64,000 nucleotides of DNA from Pseudomonas protegens (GTDB lineage Bacteria > Pseudomonadota > Gammaproteobacteria > Pseudomonadales > Pseudomonadaceae), in assembly GCF_003363755.1 (NCBI RefSeq), contig NZ_CP031396.1, positions 1,054,001 through 1,118,000 of the forward strand. Reading direction: 5' to 3'. Shown piece by piece: positions 1 to 8,366 of this stretch (the first letter of the stretch is position 1; each line of letters opens with the position of its first letter). The notes under the pieces are model-generated. The model was given only the letters and a program-made list of their open reading frames with translations, was not told where the DNA came from and searched no databases. Both the position numbers and the translations under genes were made by a program.

Positions 1-329
1 GTGTCGTGAACATCAGTTCACATGCCGGTATCCGTCCTAAAGGCGCATCGATTCCCTATGCGGTCAGCAAAGCCGCGCTGAATCACATGACCCGCTTGCT
101 CGCGTTATCGCTGGGGCCAGACATTCGCGTAAACGCTGTGGCGCCAGGCTTGGTCGACACGCCCATGACCGCAGAGTGGACCGATGCCCAAGAGTTGTGG
201 CGAACTCGCGCCCCGATGCGCAGGGCCGCCAGCCCAGATGACATCGCCCACGCCGTGATCATGCTGGTCGAGTCGGATTACTTGACCGGCGAGATACTCC
301 TCTCGGACGGCGGGTTGAATCTGACCTAG
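1..329 (+). CDS. Short-chain dehydrogenase/reductase, C-terminal part (5' end outside window)
   Basis: C-terminal half of a classical SDR oxidoreductase; the reading frame is open to the left edge, so the start lies outside the window. Visible SDR landmarks are the catalytic Ser region (NISS), the Tyr-x-x-x-Lys pair in YAVSKAALNH and the RVNAVAPGLVDTPM segment after it. The C-terminal stretch YLTGEILLSDGGLNL is the usual SDR ending. The NAD(P)-binding Gly motif is not in the window and the substrate cannot be inferred. Confidence 0.85.
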   Translation, partial: VVNISSHAGIRPKGASIPYAVSKAALNHMTRLLALSLGPDIRVNAVAPGLVDTPMTAEWTDAQELWRTRAPMRRAASPDDIAHAVIMLVESDYLTGEILLSDGGLNLT

Positions 330-938
330 TTCCCAAGCCTTGCCGGCGTCGCCAATGAACAGCAACTCACCTTGCCGGTGACCATGCTCGACCGCATCGA
401 CACTTCACGGATGGTCTTGGCAAGGTCAACCACCGACGGGCAACGCCAGGCATCAGGGCTGAGAGGGTATGGCCTATTCACTCAGCGGCGCCCCCCGTCA
501 TCCCCTGGGCCCGGCTTTTGAACAATGGCGATCCTGCTTCGAAGCCTGGCAGGCCGACCTGGGTGCGCAAGACCTCTGGAAGGCCGCCCGTAGCGTGCAT
601 TGAACAACCAAGAGACGCCGCGCACAGGCTGTTCGACAAGTGGCGTCCTCTTTTCCTTCAAGGCTCAAGTTGCACATAGTTGAACTGACGACACCTCAGC
701 CAGGTTGCCGCCCACTGCCTTGCCGACAGCAAGAAACTGTCTGGACGCCAATGCGCTTCACCCTCATTGGCCGGCCGTTCCAGTCAGGTCGCATGAAACA
801 ACGCCTCCCCTATCAGGTCCCCCATAACACCCTCACCCCAATCAACCACGCGCCATGAATTCAAGGATCATGTACCACCTCCCCCAATGCCTCGAGCGGA
901 TAAACGCCCGAAGAAGTGGCGGGATGGGCGCGCTTCGT
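330..938. other. Gene-poor 0.6-kb stretch
   Basis: No convincing gene is seen between the SDR and the frameshifted membrane-protein gene. One short frame at 469-603 (about 44 codons, starts MAYSLSGAPR, contains FEQWRSCFEAWQADLG) has a plausible composition but no strong ribosome binding site and no recognised family. It could be a remnant. A longer frame at 640-858 is rich in Pro, Arg and Thr and looks non-coding. Confidence 0.4.
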
Positions 939-1570
939 TCATTTGTCCAGATCCGCCAGGTTATGCATCCGTTCGCCTAACGCTCCTCGCAACCACGCCG
1001 AATGAAACTCCATTTCTTCCAGAGAAGTACCCTCGGCCAATCGGTACAGCGACTGCTTGCCTCTTGGCCCTGACACAAAACGCTGAAATGGCCATCGCGG
1101 TCATAACTGGCGAACACGTAAGGGTAGATGCCAATGATGTCGCTATATGGCACCCGTACTTCGGTGGGCTTACGGCCGCGCCGGCTGACGGTAAGGGTCA
1201 GCAGTTGCTGGTTTTCGTCGAACGTGAAGGCCAGCACTCTGGGCACAGAGAAAATCCACGCGAAGACCAGTCCCATGAGCACGGTAAAGCCCAGCAGGAA
1301 CTGGATGAGAAGCGCCGTTGTGAAACTCGACCCATCGCTGCGCGGTTCACCTAGCATCGCTTCGGCCCCCAGAAGGAGCAATATCGTCAGCACCAAGACC
1401 GGCAAGGACCAAAGCACCAAGAAGCAGAACCCCATGATGGCCGATGCAGCGCTGCCCATGATCGGCAAGTCCGGATCTTGCTGCCAAATAGGTGGGTGAG
1501 GAGCAAAATCGTCGTTGCCCGGCACAGCTGAAGGCGTTGTGACAAGGCGAGATGGGCATTGGCGATTCAT
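939..1570 (-). pseudogene. Two-TM membrane protein with C-terminal PH-like region, frameshifted
   Basis: The first ~155 codons read MNRQCPSRL..., with two hydrophobic segments (about residues 37-65 and 85-110) and then a beta-rich soluble part (FTFDENQQLLTLTVSRRGR, RVPYSDIIGIYPYV) resembling small PH-like domains of bacterial membrane proteins. After VLCQG the annotated frame runs into a Cys/Trp/Arg-rich tail (residues 167-197). Shifting frame at the GGGCC of 1066-1070 instead gives a natural continuation (PRGKQSLYRLAEGTSLEEME ... HNLADLDK) ending at 939. A single missing base therefore breaks the gene, whose original product would be about 210 residues. A sequencing error cannot be excluded. 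Function unknown. Confidence 0.6.
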
Positions 1571-1749
1571 TGAGGAAGCTCCAGGAGTGCAGCCTTGCTG
1601 ATAGCAAAATAGTATCTAGACTTCAAGGCGCTTCACCTGCATTGACTGGCAGTTCTAGTTAGGTTGTATGGAACAACATAACGACTGTAAGCATTGGATA
1701 GCAGTCAATAGCCAGATCAACTAAACCTCAATCTAAAAGGAATATAGAG

Positions 1750-2010
1750 ATGGGTATTACCGTTACCAACAAATCATCGAAAAAGATTGAAGTCTCGGTC
1801 AACAAATGGGGCAGCGACGGCGACACCACCTTCTTTGGAATCGACAGCGGCAAGCAGGAAAGCTGGGACAGATCGGACGACCGTGGCTTTGTGCTGTCCC
1901 TGAAAAGGAACGGCACCCAGGCGCCTTACTATGTCCAGGCCACGAGCAAGATCGAAGTTGATAGCAGCACCGTGAAAGACCACGGTGAGACCATTCACCC
2001 GGTCGCCTAA
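1750..2010 (+). CDS. Small orphan protein, predicted beta-rich
   Basis: 86-residue protein starting MGITVTNKSSKKIEVSVNKW. The start is preceded by AAAAGGAATATAGAG, a good ribosome binding site. The sequence alternates polar and hydrophobic residues, is rich in Ser, Lys, Asp and Val and has no Cys, signal peptide or membrane segment, which suggests a small beta-sandwich. I do not recognise the family. It is monocistronic, with an AT-rich upstream region and a hairpin directly downstream. Its lower GC in the 5' flank differs from the surrounding housekeeping genes. Confidence 0.7.
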   Translation: MGITVTNKSSKKIEVSVNKWGSDGDTTFFGIDSGKQESWDRSDDRGFVLSLKRNGTQAPYYVQATSKIEVDSSTVKDHGETIHPVA

Positions 2011-2022
2011 GGCACTAACAGC

Positions 2023-2051
2023 AGCCAAGGCTGCCGTCGGCGGCCTTGGCT
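2023..2051 (+). terminator. Hairpin after the small orphan gene
   Basis: Perfect 9-bp stem AGCCAAGGC / GCCTTGGCT with an 11-nt loop, 12 nt after the stop codon. There is no strong U tract, so its efficiency is uncertain. Confidence 0.6.
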
Positions 2052-2209
2052 CAACGTTGATAAGTTGCAACTCCCCTGAATAGCCCTTTACTTGTCCGAG
2101 CCCACTTTCGGCCCTCAGTTCGACAGGTCGTGCTAATCATCAATCGCTAAGTGAACCTCGACGCGAAACAACCTGGCGCGACCATCCGGTGCCTGCCTTG
2201 CTGCGAAGC

Positions 2210-2239
2210 AAAAAAAACCGGCGAATATTCGCCGGTTTT
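2210..2239. terminator. Bidirectional rho-independent terminator
   Basis: A 20-bp perfect palindrome (ACCGGCGAATATTCGCCGGT, 2217-2236) is flanked by a run of A on the left and TTTT on the right. Read on the minus strand it ends the aminohydrolase transcript 50 nt after its stop codon; it can also stop plus-strand readthrough. Confidence 0.85.
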
Positions 2240-2288
2240 CATCCCTCGCCGCTGCAGAGGCCTTGAGCGCCCCTGCCCCACCTTAGTA

Positions 2289-3125
2289 TCAATGCGGCGC
2301 GTTCAGGGTCAGGCGCATCTGGCGGTTCACATCCTTGTACAGCAGGTAGCGGAAGCGACCCGGGCCGCCGGAGTAGCAGGCCTGCGGGCAGAAGGCGCGC
2401 AGCCACATGAAGTCGCCGGCCTCGACTTCGACCCAGTCCTGGTTCAGGCGATACACCGCCTTGCCTTCCAGAACATACAGGCCGTGCTCCATGACATGAG
2501 TCTCGGCGAAGGGAATCACGCCGCCCGGCTCGAAGTTGACGATGTTGACGTGCATGTCGTGGCGCATGTCGCTCATGTCGACAAACCGGGTGGTGCTCCA
2601 GCGACCGTCGGTGTCCGGCATCACCCGCGGCTCGATGTCCTGCTCGTTGGTGACGAACGCGTCCGGGTACGGCACGCCGTCGACTTTCTGGTAGTGCTTG
2701 CGGATCCAGTGGAAACGCGCCTCGGTGCCGCTGGTGTTGCGCAGCTTCCAGTCGGCCGCCGGCGGGATGAAGGCATAACCGCCGGGCTTGAGGACGTGCT
2801 CCTGGCCCTGCAGGGTCAGGTTGACTTCGCCTTCGACGACGAACAGCACCGCTTCGGCGTTGGGGTCCTGCTCGGGCTTGTCGCTGCCGCCATTGGCGCC
2901 CACTTCAACGATGTACTGGGAAAAGGTTTCGGCAAAACCCGACAGCGGACGGGCAATCACCCACATGCGCATATTGTCCCAGTGCGGCAGGTGACTGGTG
3001 ACGATGTCACGCATCACGCCCTTGGGGATCACGGCATAGGCTTCGGTGAACATGGCACGGTCGGTGAGCATTTCGGTCTGCGCCGGGTGCCCGCCGTGGG
3101 GTGCGTAATAAGTGGTTTTGGACAT
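2289..3125 (-). CDS. allE: (S)-ureidoglycine aminohydrolase-like bicupin protein
   Basis: 278-residue bicupin protein of the AllE/YlbA/UGHY family, which releases ammonia from (S)-ureidoglycine to give (S)-ureidoglycolate in allantoin catabolism (Mn-dependent, cytosolic). Two cupin domains are visible: an N-terminal one (VLFVVEGEVNLTLQG, PGGYAFIPP) and a C-terminal one with metal-ligand-like residues in FAETHVMEHGLYVLEGKAVY and a closing AGDFMWLRAFCPQACY. The start at 3125 (MSKTTYYAPHGG) has GAGGAGA upstream; a longer frame to 3260 lacks family similarity. It ends at a strong terminator. A LysR gene precedes it on the same strand, and no other purine-ureide genes are in the window. Confidence 0.85.
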   Translation of the reverse strand: MSKTTYYAPHGGHPAQTEMLTDRAMFTEAYAVIPKGVMRDIVTSHLPHWDNMRMWVIARPLSGFAETFSQYIVEVGANGGSDKPEQDPNAEAVLFVVEGEVNLTLQGQEHVLKPGGYAFIPPAADWKLRNTSGTEARFHWIRKHYQKVDGVPYPDAFVTNEQDIEPRVMPDTDGRWSTTRFVDMSDMRHDMHVNIVNFEPGGVIPFAETHVMEHGLYVLEGKAVYRLNQDWVEVEAGDFMWLRAFCPQACYSGGPGRFRYLLYKDVNRQMRLTLNAPH

Positions 3126-3267
3126 CGAGACTCTCCTCATTGTTGTTTTGCTACCCCGTGCAGCAACGCCGCCGGGGTGAACAAATCTGCGGAGCGACGC
3201 GCCAGGCAATGCTGCGGATCGCTGCTGGCCATCACGATATCCAGCGCCGCCTTCATGCACAAATTAA

Positions 3268-3284
3268 ATACCGGAATCCGGTAT
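3268..3284. promoter_or_regulatory. Perfect inverted repeat in the allE leader, candidate operator
   Basis: ATACCGG-AAT-CCGGTAT is a perfect 7-bp inverted repeat with a 3-nt spacer, in an AT-rich pocket 143 nt upstream of allE and 27 nt after the LysR stop codon. Position and symmetry suggest a regulator binding site, but no footprint pattern is recognised. Confidence 0.45.
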
Positions 3285-3310
3285 ATTCATTTATCAAATA
3301 GTAAACAGAC

Positions 3311-4195
3311 TCAGCCACGGGTGTCCTGGGCCAGCACCCGTGACAATACCCGGGCCAGCTCCTTGACCATGGGATCCGCCGCCGGACGGTGCAGCAACGC
3401 CACCTCGAACACATCCACCGACGGCAACCCGCTGCTGCGGGCCAGGACCTGATGCCCTGCCGTCACCGCGCGCAGCGGCAGCAGGCCGATGCCCATGCCA
3501 TCGGCAATCGCTGACTGCAGGCCGCTGAGACTGGAGCTGGTGAAACTGATGTGCCAGCGCCGGCCGATGGACTCCAGGGCATTGATCATTTCATCGCGGT
3601 ACACCCCACGCGGCGGGAAGGTGACGATGGGCAGCGGGTCGAGGTCGATGCAGGGGTTTTTCGCGCTGTCCACCCAGCGGGTCTTCTCCGGCCAGCAGCC
3701 CAGGGCCTCGCGGCTGTTGCGCAGTTGCTTGAGCACCACCAGGTCCAGTTCGCCGCGGTCATAGCTGGCGCTCAGGTCGCGACTCATGCCGCTGGTGACT
3801 TCCAGCTTGACCTGGGGATAGCGGCGATTGAAGGCGGCCAACTGCTCGGTGGTGCGCCCCGCGGCAAAGTCATCCGGTACGCCGATCCGCACCGTCAGCG
3901 CCACCGTGGCGCCGGACAGCGCCTCAAGCATCTCGTCGTTCAGCGCCAGCAGGCGCCGGGCATACCCCAGCAGCGTGGCGCCGGCATCGGTGGGCAGGAC
4001 ATCGCGATTGCCACGCTCCAGCAGGCGGTGCCCGGCCATCTCCTCCAGGCGGCGGATCTTCTGGCTGACGGTGGACTGAGTCGAATGCAGGCGACTGGCC
4101 GCCGTGGTGAAACTGCCGCAATCGGCCACCGTGACAATGGCCCGCAGCAAGTCGAGGTCGAACAGGCGGCTATTGGGTTTCTCGATGTTGCTCAT
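3311..4195 (-). CDS. LysR-family transcriptional regulator
   Basis: 294-residue LTTR. The N-terminal winged helix-turn-helix spans about residues 10-70 (FDLDLLRAIVTVADCGSFTT, STVSQKIRRLEEMAGHRLLE), followed by the substrate-binding domain (VRIGVPDDFAAGRTTEQLAA, GMGIGLLPLRAV). The start MSNIEKPNSR at 4195 fits the family's usual N-terminus. It is encoded just upstream of the ureidoglycine aminohydrolase gene on the same strand and may control it; that is inference from neighbourhood only. Confidence 0.88.
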   Translation of the reverse strand: MSNIEKPNSRLFDLDLLRAIVTVADCGSFTTAASRLHSTQSTVSQKIRRLEEMAGHRLLERGNRDVLPTDAGATLLGYARRLLALNDEMLEALSGATVALTVRIGVPDDFAAGRTTEQLAAFNRRYPQVKLEVTSGMSRDLSASYDRGELDLVVLKQLRNSREALGCWPEKTRWVDSAKNPCIDLDPLPIVTFPPRGVYRDEMINALESIGRRWHISFTSSSLSGLQSAIADGMGIGLLPLRAVTAGHQVLARSSGLPSVDVFEVALLHRPAADPMVKELARVLSRVLAQDTRG

Positions 4196-4324
4196 GCAGG
4201 TATCTGTTTTCTGAATGCGAGGGCTCTTTCTACCGGTTCTTGTCCCGCGAGACAAATCCATGCAACGGCCGTGGATATGCCATCATGCGCCACCACCGCT
4301 TACCCATCCGAGAAGGACATCAGG

Positions 4325-4873
4325 ATGCAGTTCATCCCGCTAGTCGATGCCGATCCCGCCACTCAGGCCCATGTACGCACGCTGCGCAACCAGAAAGAGG
4401 TGCGCCAGTACATGTACACCTCCCACGAAATCAGCGAGCAGGAACACCAGCGCTGGCTGGAGTCGCTGCGGGGCAATCCGGCCCAGGCGGTGTTTGTCGT
4501 CATGGACGAAGGCCAGGCCCTGGGCATCGTTTCGCTGAATGCCATCAATGCCCGACAGAAGACCGCCGACTGGGCGTTCTACCTGGACGCCAAGCAGCAA
4601 GGCAAGGGCCTGGGCAGCCTGATCGAGTTCTGGATGCTGGACTACGCCTTCACCGAAGCCGGTCTTGAAAAACTCAACTGCGAGGTACTGGCCAGCAACC
4701 CTGCGGTGATCAACATGCACCTGAAATTCGGCTTCCAACAGGAGGGGCTGCGGCGCCAGAACATCCTCAAGGATGGCCAACGCATGGACGTGGTCCTGCT
4801 GGGCATCACCAAGGCGGAGTGGCAGAGCAAACGTCCGACGCTCGAGCCCCTGATCGCCCGCCTCGGCAGATAA
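4325..4873 (+). CDS. PseH-like GNAT acetyltransferase
   Basis: 182-residue GNAT-fold N-acetyltransferase. The acetyl-CoA-binding motif A is visible as QQGKGLGSLIEFWMLDYAF, and the ending NMHLKFGFQQEGLRRQNI is typical of the PseH/RimJ group. PseH proteins acetylate UDP-4-amino-4,6-dideoxy-beta-L-AltNAc in pseudaminic acid synthesis; the N-terminus (IPLVDADPATQAHVRTLRNQ, VRQYMYTSHEISEQEHQRW) resembles that family. No other nonulosonate genes are nearby, so the substrate is unproven. The start at 4325 follows an AGGACATCAGG spacer. Confidence 0.75.
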   Translation: MQFIPLVDADPATQAHVRTLRNQKEVRQYMYTSHEISEQEHQRWLESLRGNPAQAVFVVMDEGQALGIVSLNAINARQKTADWAFYLDAKQQGKGLGSLIEFWMLDYAFTEAGLEKLNCEVLASNPAVINMHLKFGFQQEGLRRQNILKDGQRMDVVLLGITKAEWQSKRPTLEPLIARLGR

Positions 4874-4882
4874 GCCGCCAAC

Positions 4883-4914
4883 GCGCCCGACGGTGCTTGC
4901 CACGTATCGGGCGC
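4883..4914. terminator. Hairpin between convergent genes
   Basis: Perfect 8-bp stem GCGCCCGA / TCGGGCGC with a 16-nt loop, between the stop codons of the acetyltransferase and the L36 gene. No U run is present on either strand. Confidence 0.45.
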
Positions 4915-4942
4915 CCTGTCCTGGACAGGAGCAAGCGGCGGA

Positions 4943-5092
4943 TCAGCCCTTGTTGCGGTTTTTCGCCCCGCCCTGGCGCGCCTTGAAGCGAGGATTGGAT
5001 TTGCAGATCACGTAGATCCGCCCGCGACGCTTGACGATCTGGCAGTCGCGGTGACGGTTCTTGGCTTCTTTGAGGGAGGACAGGACTTTCAT
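4943..5092 (-). CDS. rpmJ: Ribosomal protein L36, cysteine-poor (type B) paralogue
   Basis: 49-residue bL36 paralogue ([20 protein letters not shown] ... [15 protein letters not shown]). Canonical L36 carries a CCCH zinc ribbon; here only two Cys remain (DCQIV and VICKSN), so this is the zinc-independent form that bacteria make under zinc limitation to replace the Zn protein in the 50S subunit. The start at 5092 has GGAGTCTCTCCC upstream and matches the family N-terminus; the in-frame extension to 5149 does not. It is a lone gene with an AT-rich promoter. Confidence 0.88.
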   Translation of the reverse strand: MKVLSSLKEAKNRHRDCQIVKRRGRIYVICKSNPRFKARQGGAKNRNKG

Positions 5093-5120
5093 GGGAGAGA
5101 CTCCTTGGGGTGATTTCAAA

Positions 5121-5145
5121 ACGTAATAACATATCTTATTTGCAA
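5121..5145 (-). promoter_or_regulatory. Possible Zur half-site in the L36 paralogue promoter
   Basis: Read on the minus strand the region contains GATATGTTAT, one mismatch from the left half of the gammaproteobacterial Zur consensus GAAATGTTAT. The right half is poorly conserved. It lies about 35-45 nt upstream of the start codon, where a repressor of this zinc-responsive gene would be expected. Confidence 0.3.
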
Positions 5146-5279
5146 ACAAGAATAGTTATCAACACCAAATCAAGCCCCCCTTCGAAAGAAGGTTCATCTG
5201 GCGGCCTAGAGCATTGGCTCTAAAGATCAGCGCAAAGCGGTCGTTATCTTTTATTCACCCCACTCAAGGATGCAGTGAC

Positions 5280-5489
5280 ATGGAAATAAACAACCGTCCC
5301 CTTCCCCCCCTGACCGCCGGCGGCTCTCAGCCCGGCATCAAGCTGCCTGACTCGGGCAAGGTGCTGACCCCACCGCCCCTGACGGCGGAACAGAAAGAGG
5401 CGCTGGAAAAACTCAGAGACAAGGCCAAGGAACAGCCTCAGCCACCGGTCACGGCGCCAAAAACCTCGTTGATCGACGAAGTCGTCTGA
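5280..5489 (+). CDS. Small proline-rich hypothetical protein
   Basis: 69-residue protein MEINNRPLPPLTAGGSQPGI..., with two proline-rich segments flanking a predicted helix (LTAEQKEALEKLRDKAKEQ). No signal peptide, membrane segment or known domain is seen. AAGGATG lies upstream of the start at 5280; an in-frame extension to 5214 (MALKISAKRSL...) is possible but less likely. Function unknown. Confidence 0.55.
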   Translation: MEINNRPLPPLTAGGSQPGIKLPDSGKVLTPPPLTAEQKEALEKLRDKAKEQPQPPVTAPKTSLIDEVV

Positions 5490-5499
5490 TCCACAAACT

Positions 5500-5535
5500 C
5501 GGACGGACACGGCAGCGCCTGGGCCGGTCCGTCCG
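5500..5535. terminator. Hairpin between convergent genes
   Basis: Perfect 9-bp inverted repeat CGGACGGAC / GTCCGTCCG with an 18-nt loop, between the ends of the proline-rich gene and the TPM-domain gene. Confidence 0.5.
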
Positions 5536-5559
5536 CCATGGGAAAGGCCAACAGGCGCA

Positions 5560-6795
5560 TCACCAACTGCCCGACGCTCCACCGCCGCCACTGGAACCGC
5601 CGCCTCCGGAGAACCCGCCTCCCGAGCTCGAACTGCCAGCACTACCGCCGCCACTACTGGCACCGCCGCTGGTCCAGTGAAAACCGCCGGTACTGGCAAA
5701 CAGCATGAAACCGAGGAAGTAGGCGAACGGCAACAGCGTCAGCCACTGCCGGGCCGTACTCCAGGCGTCGACACCCCAGGCCATCAGCAGGATCAGCACC
5801 AGCAGCGCCCCCAGTCGCCACGCAAAGCCCTTGGGGCTCTTGCGCCAGCGGTTGCGCATCATGCGATAGAGCAGCCAATGCCCTCCCAGCACCAGCAGCA
5901 CGCCGGCCGGCCAGGCCAGCCCGTAGAGGAAGGTCGAACGGCCCAGGAACTGACTGAGCAGGGTCAGCACGGCGATGTACAGCAGCAGCCCCAGCACCCC
6001 GTAGAACACCCGGCGCGCCTGCCACAGCCCGGCGAACGTCGCGCCACCCACCAGCATGCACAGCGGCACCAGGAACAATTGCACCAGCCACTCGCGACCG
6101 CCGACCGCGCCCACCAGCAACGCCACCAGCAGCACCAGAGCGGCCAGGACCCGGCGCCACTTCCAGCCCGCGGCCAGCATCACTCCCGCCACCGCCCCGA
6201 TGATGAAGGCCAGCAGCAAGGCATAGACTTCGAGGGGGATCTGCAAGGGCACCTGCAAGGGCGCCGGTTCCGCCAGTTCGCCACCGTCCACCAGCACAAT
6301 CAGGTCATCCAGGGCCTGTTCGATGCCTGCGGCGAAATCCCCCCGGCGAAAGGCCGGGGCCAGGTCCCGGGCGATGATCTGTCCGGCCAGCAGGTCGGTG
6401 ACCACCGGCTCCAGGCCATAACCCACCTCGATGCGCACCTGGCGATCGTTCTTCGCCACCAGCAGCAGGAGGCCGTCATCGACCCCCTTGCGCCCCAGCT
6501 TCCAGGCGCGAAACAGCTGGTTGCTCAGGGCCTCGATGCTTTGCTGGCCGAGGCTGGGCACTAGCATCACCGCGATCTGCGCACCGCGGCGCTGTTCCAG
6601 GGCCGCGAGTTTCTCGCTCATGCGCTGCTGCTGCGCCGCGTCCAGCGTGCCGCTCAGATCGATGATCCGCCGGTCCAGCTCAATCCTCGCCAACCCCGGT
6701 GGCACCGGCTCGGCGTAGCCCGGCGCCGGCAGCAGCAGCCCGAGAAACAGCGCCAGCCACAGCCCGCGCCCTTGTTGCCACAACAGCTTGATCAT
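5560..6795 (-). CDS. TPM-domain (YgcG-like) membrane protein
   Basis: 411-residue membrane protein. A signal peptide (KLLWQQGRGLWLALFLGLLL ... GYAEP) is followed by a TPM domain (about residues 30-165: IIDLSGTLDAAQQQRMSEKL, VMLVPSLGQQSIEALSNQLF, WKLGRKGVDDGLLLLVAKND, VEPVVTDLLAGQIIARDLAP-type motifs). About seven hydrophobic segments follow, and the end is a Gly/Ser-rich tail (SSGGGSAGSSSSGGGFSGGG) typical of the YgcG family. TPM proteins have been linked to photosystem II repair phosphatases in plants; the bacterial role is unclear, perhaps envelope biogenesis. Start 6795 (MIKLLWQQ) is preferred for its GGGAAG site; 6810 is an alternative. Confidence 0.8.
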   Translation of the reverse strand: MIKLLWQQGRGLWLALFLGLLLPAPGYAEPVPPGLARIELDRRIIDLSGTLDAAQQQRMSEKLAALEQRRGAQIAVMLVPSLGQQSIEALSNQLFRAWKLGRKGVDDGLLLLVAKNDRQVRIEVGYGLEPVVTDLLAGQIIARDLAPAFRRGDFAAGIEQALDDLIVLVDGGELAEPAPLQVPLQIPLEVYALLLAFIIGAVAGVMLAAGWKWRRVLAALVLLVALLVGAVGGREWLVQLFLVPLCMLVGGATFAGLWQARRVFYGVLGLLLYIAVLTLLSQFLGRSTFLYGLAWPAGVLLVLGGHWLLYRMMRNRWRKSPKGFAWRLGALLVLILLMAWGVDAWSTARQWLTLLPFAYFLGFMLFASTGGFHWTSGGASSGGGSAGSSSSGGGFSGGGGSSGGGGASGSW

Positions 6796-6880
6796 TCGCG
6801 CTTCCCGCATCCTTCATCCTGGGTGGGCGGACTCTACCACCACCGCTCCCTGGGTCGATTCGATCCGCTGCCGCGCAGAC

Positions 6881-6917
6881 AAAAAAACACCGGGCAGGTG
6901 ACCAAACCTGCCCGGTG
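6881..6917 (-). terminator. Rho-independent terminator of the hom-aldehyde dehydrogenase operon
   Basis: Perfect 12-bp stem CACCGGGCAGGT / ACCTGCCCGGTG with a 6-nt loop. The plus-strand A run at 6881-6887 gives a U tract on the minus-strand transcript. It lies 33 nt after the aldehyde dehydrogenase stop codon. Confidence 0.92.
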
Positions 6918-6949
6918 CCCGACGACCTGTCGTGTTGCTGCAATCGGCC

Positions 6950-8356
6950 TCAGCTCAGGCTGTTGAGGCACACCACCTTGGGCTGGGTCATTTCCTCATA
7001 GGCGAAACGCACCCCTTCGCGGCCCAGGCTGCCGTACTTGAAGCCGCCAAACGGCATGGCATCGAAACGGTAATCGGACGAATCGTTGATCATCACCCCG
7101 CCCGCCTCGATCCGCCGCGCGGCGTCCATGGCGGTGCGCAGATCGTTGGTGAAGATCCCCGCATGCAGGCTGTATTCGGGCTGGTTGGCCAGGGCGATGG
7201 CCTGATCCAGATCGTCGAACGCCTGCAACACCACCACTGGCGCAAAGACCTCGTCCTGCCACAGGCGGCTGCCATGGTCGACATTCTCCAGCACCGTGGC
7301 GGCGTAGCACGAACCCCGGCGCTGATGCCCGCAGAGCAACCGCGCGCCCTGCTGCAGTGCTTCATCCACGACCTTCTGCGCGTTCTGCGCTGCCTGCAGG
7401 CTGATCATCGGCCCGATATCCGTGCTGTCGGCCGATGGATCGCCACTGACCTGCTCCCGGGCCAGGCGCACAAAGGCCTCGCGAAACGCCTCGTAGATCG
7501 AGGCCTGGACCAGCAGGCGCTGGGTGCCGATGCAGTTCTGCCCCGCCGCCCAGAACGCCCCGGACACACAGCTTTCCACCGTCGCCGCCAGGTCGCAGTC
7601 GGCCATGACGATCACCGGCGCGTTGCCCCCCAGGTCCATGGCCAGCTTCTTCAGGCCGGCGCTGCGGGCGATTTGCTCGCCGGTGACAAAGCCGCCGGTG
7701 AAGGAAATCATCCGCACCTCGCGGGCCGCCACCAGGGCCTTGCCCAATTCCGCGCCGCCGGTGGCCAGGGTCACCACCGAAGTCGGCAGCCCGGCATCGC
7801 GCAAGTAGTCCACCAGCTTGATGGCCGACAGCGGCGCCAGCTCCGACGGTTTGAGGATCACCCCGTTGCCCCCGGCAATGGCCGGGCCCAGCTTGTGCGC
7901 CACCAGGTTCAGCGGATCGTTGTAGGGGGTGATCGCCAGGATCAACCCCAGAGGCTCGCGAGAGAACCAGCCCTGGCGGTTCTCCGAACCTTCGTAAGCA
8001 TCGAAGGGCAGCACCTCGCCGGCATTGCGCTTGGCCTCTTCGGCCGAGAGCTTGAGGGTGTTGACGCAGCGCTTGACCTCCTTCTGCGCCTGTTTCAGGG
8101 TCTTGCCCGCTTCATCGACGATCAGCCGGGCAAAGTGCTCGGCGTCGCGCTCGATGTTCAAGGCCGCCCGCTCCAGAATCCGTGCCCGCTGATGGCGCGG
8201 CAACGCGGCGCAGTCGTTCACGCCCTGGCGCGCCTGCTGCAACAGGTAGGGCACGGCACAGGCGTCAAGGCGTGGCACGGTCCCAATCAGGCGACCATCG
8301 AAGGGGCTGCAGACGTCAATCGAATCGGCGACCGGCGCCAGACGTGACAGATTCAT
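6950..8356 (-). CDS. NAD(P)-dependent aldehyde dehydrogenase
   Basis: 468-residue aldehyde dehydrogenase superfamily enzyme. The catalytic Cys is in [14 protein letters not shown], the Asn-containing oxyanion motif in [20 protein letters not shown], and coenzyme contacts are in ILKPSELAP and ISFTGG. The motif that normally carries the general-base Glu (LELGG) reads [11 protein letters not shown], i.e. Asp. The start at 8356 lies 10 nt after the homoserine dehydrogenase stop, so the two are co-transcribed and end at a strong terminator. By context it may oxidise aspartate semialdehyde, the product of homoserine oxidation, to aspartate; that is inference. Confidence 0.85.
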   Translation of the reverse strand: MNLSRLAPVADSIDVCSPFDGRLIGTVPRLDACAVPYLLQQARQGVNDCAALPRHQRARILERAALNIERDAEHFARLIVDEAGKTLKQAQKEVKRCVNTLKLSAEEAKRNAGEVLPFDAYEGSENRQGWFSREPLGLILAITPYNDPLNLVAHKLGPAIAGGNGVILKPSELAPLSAIKLVDYLRDAGLPTSVVTLATGGAELGKALVAAREVRMISFTGGFVTGEQIARSAGLKKLAMDLGGNAPVIVMADCDLAATVESCVSGAFWAAGQNCIGTQRLLVQASIYEAFREAFVRLAREQVSGDPSADSTDIGPMISLQAAQNAQKVVDEALQQGARLLCGHQRRGSCYAATVLENVDHGSRLWQDEVFAPVVVLQAFDDLDQAIALANQPEYSLHAGIFTNDLRTAMDAARRIEAGGVMINDSSDYRFDAMPFGGFKYGSLGREGVRFAYEEMTQPKVVCLNSLS

Positions 8357-8366
8357 GGACAGGCTC

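Noticed and set aside
640..858. 72-codon plus-strand frame
   Set aside because: Biased Pro/Arg/Thr composition, no ribosome binding site and no recognisable domain.
2151..3452. 433-codon plus-strand frame over the aminohydrolase gene
   Set aside because: Antisense shadow: the minus strand encodes a clear bicupin protein with ribosome binding site and terminator.
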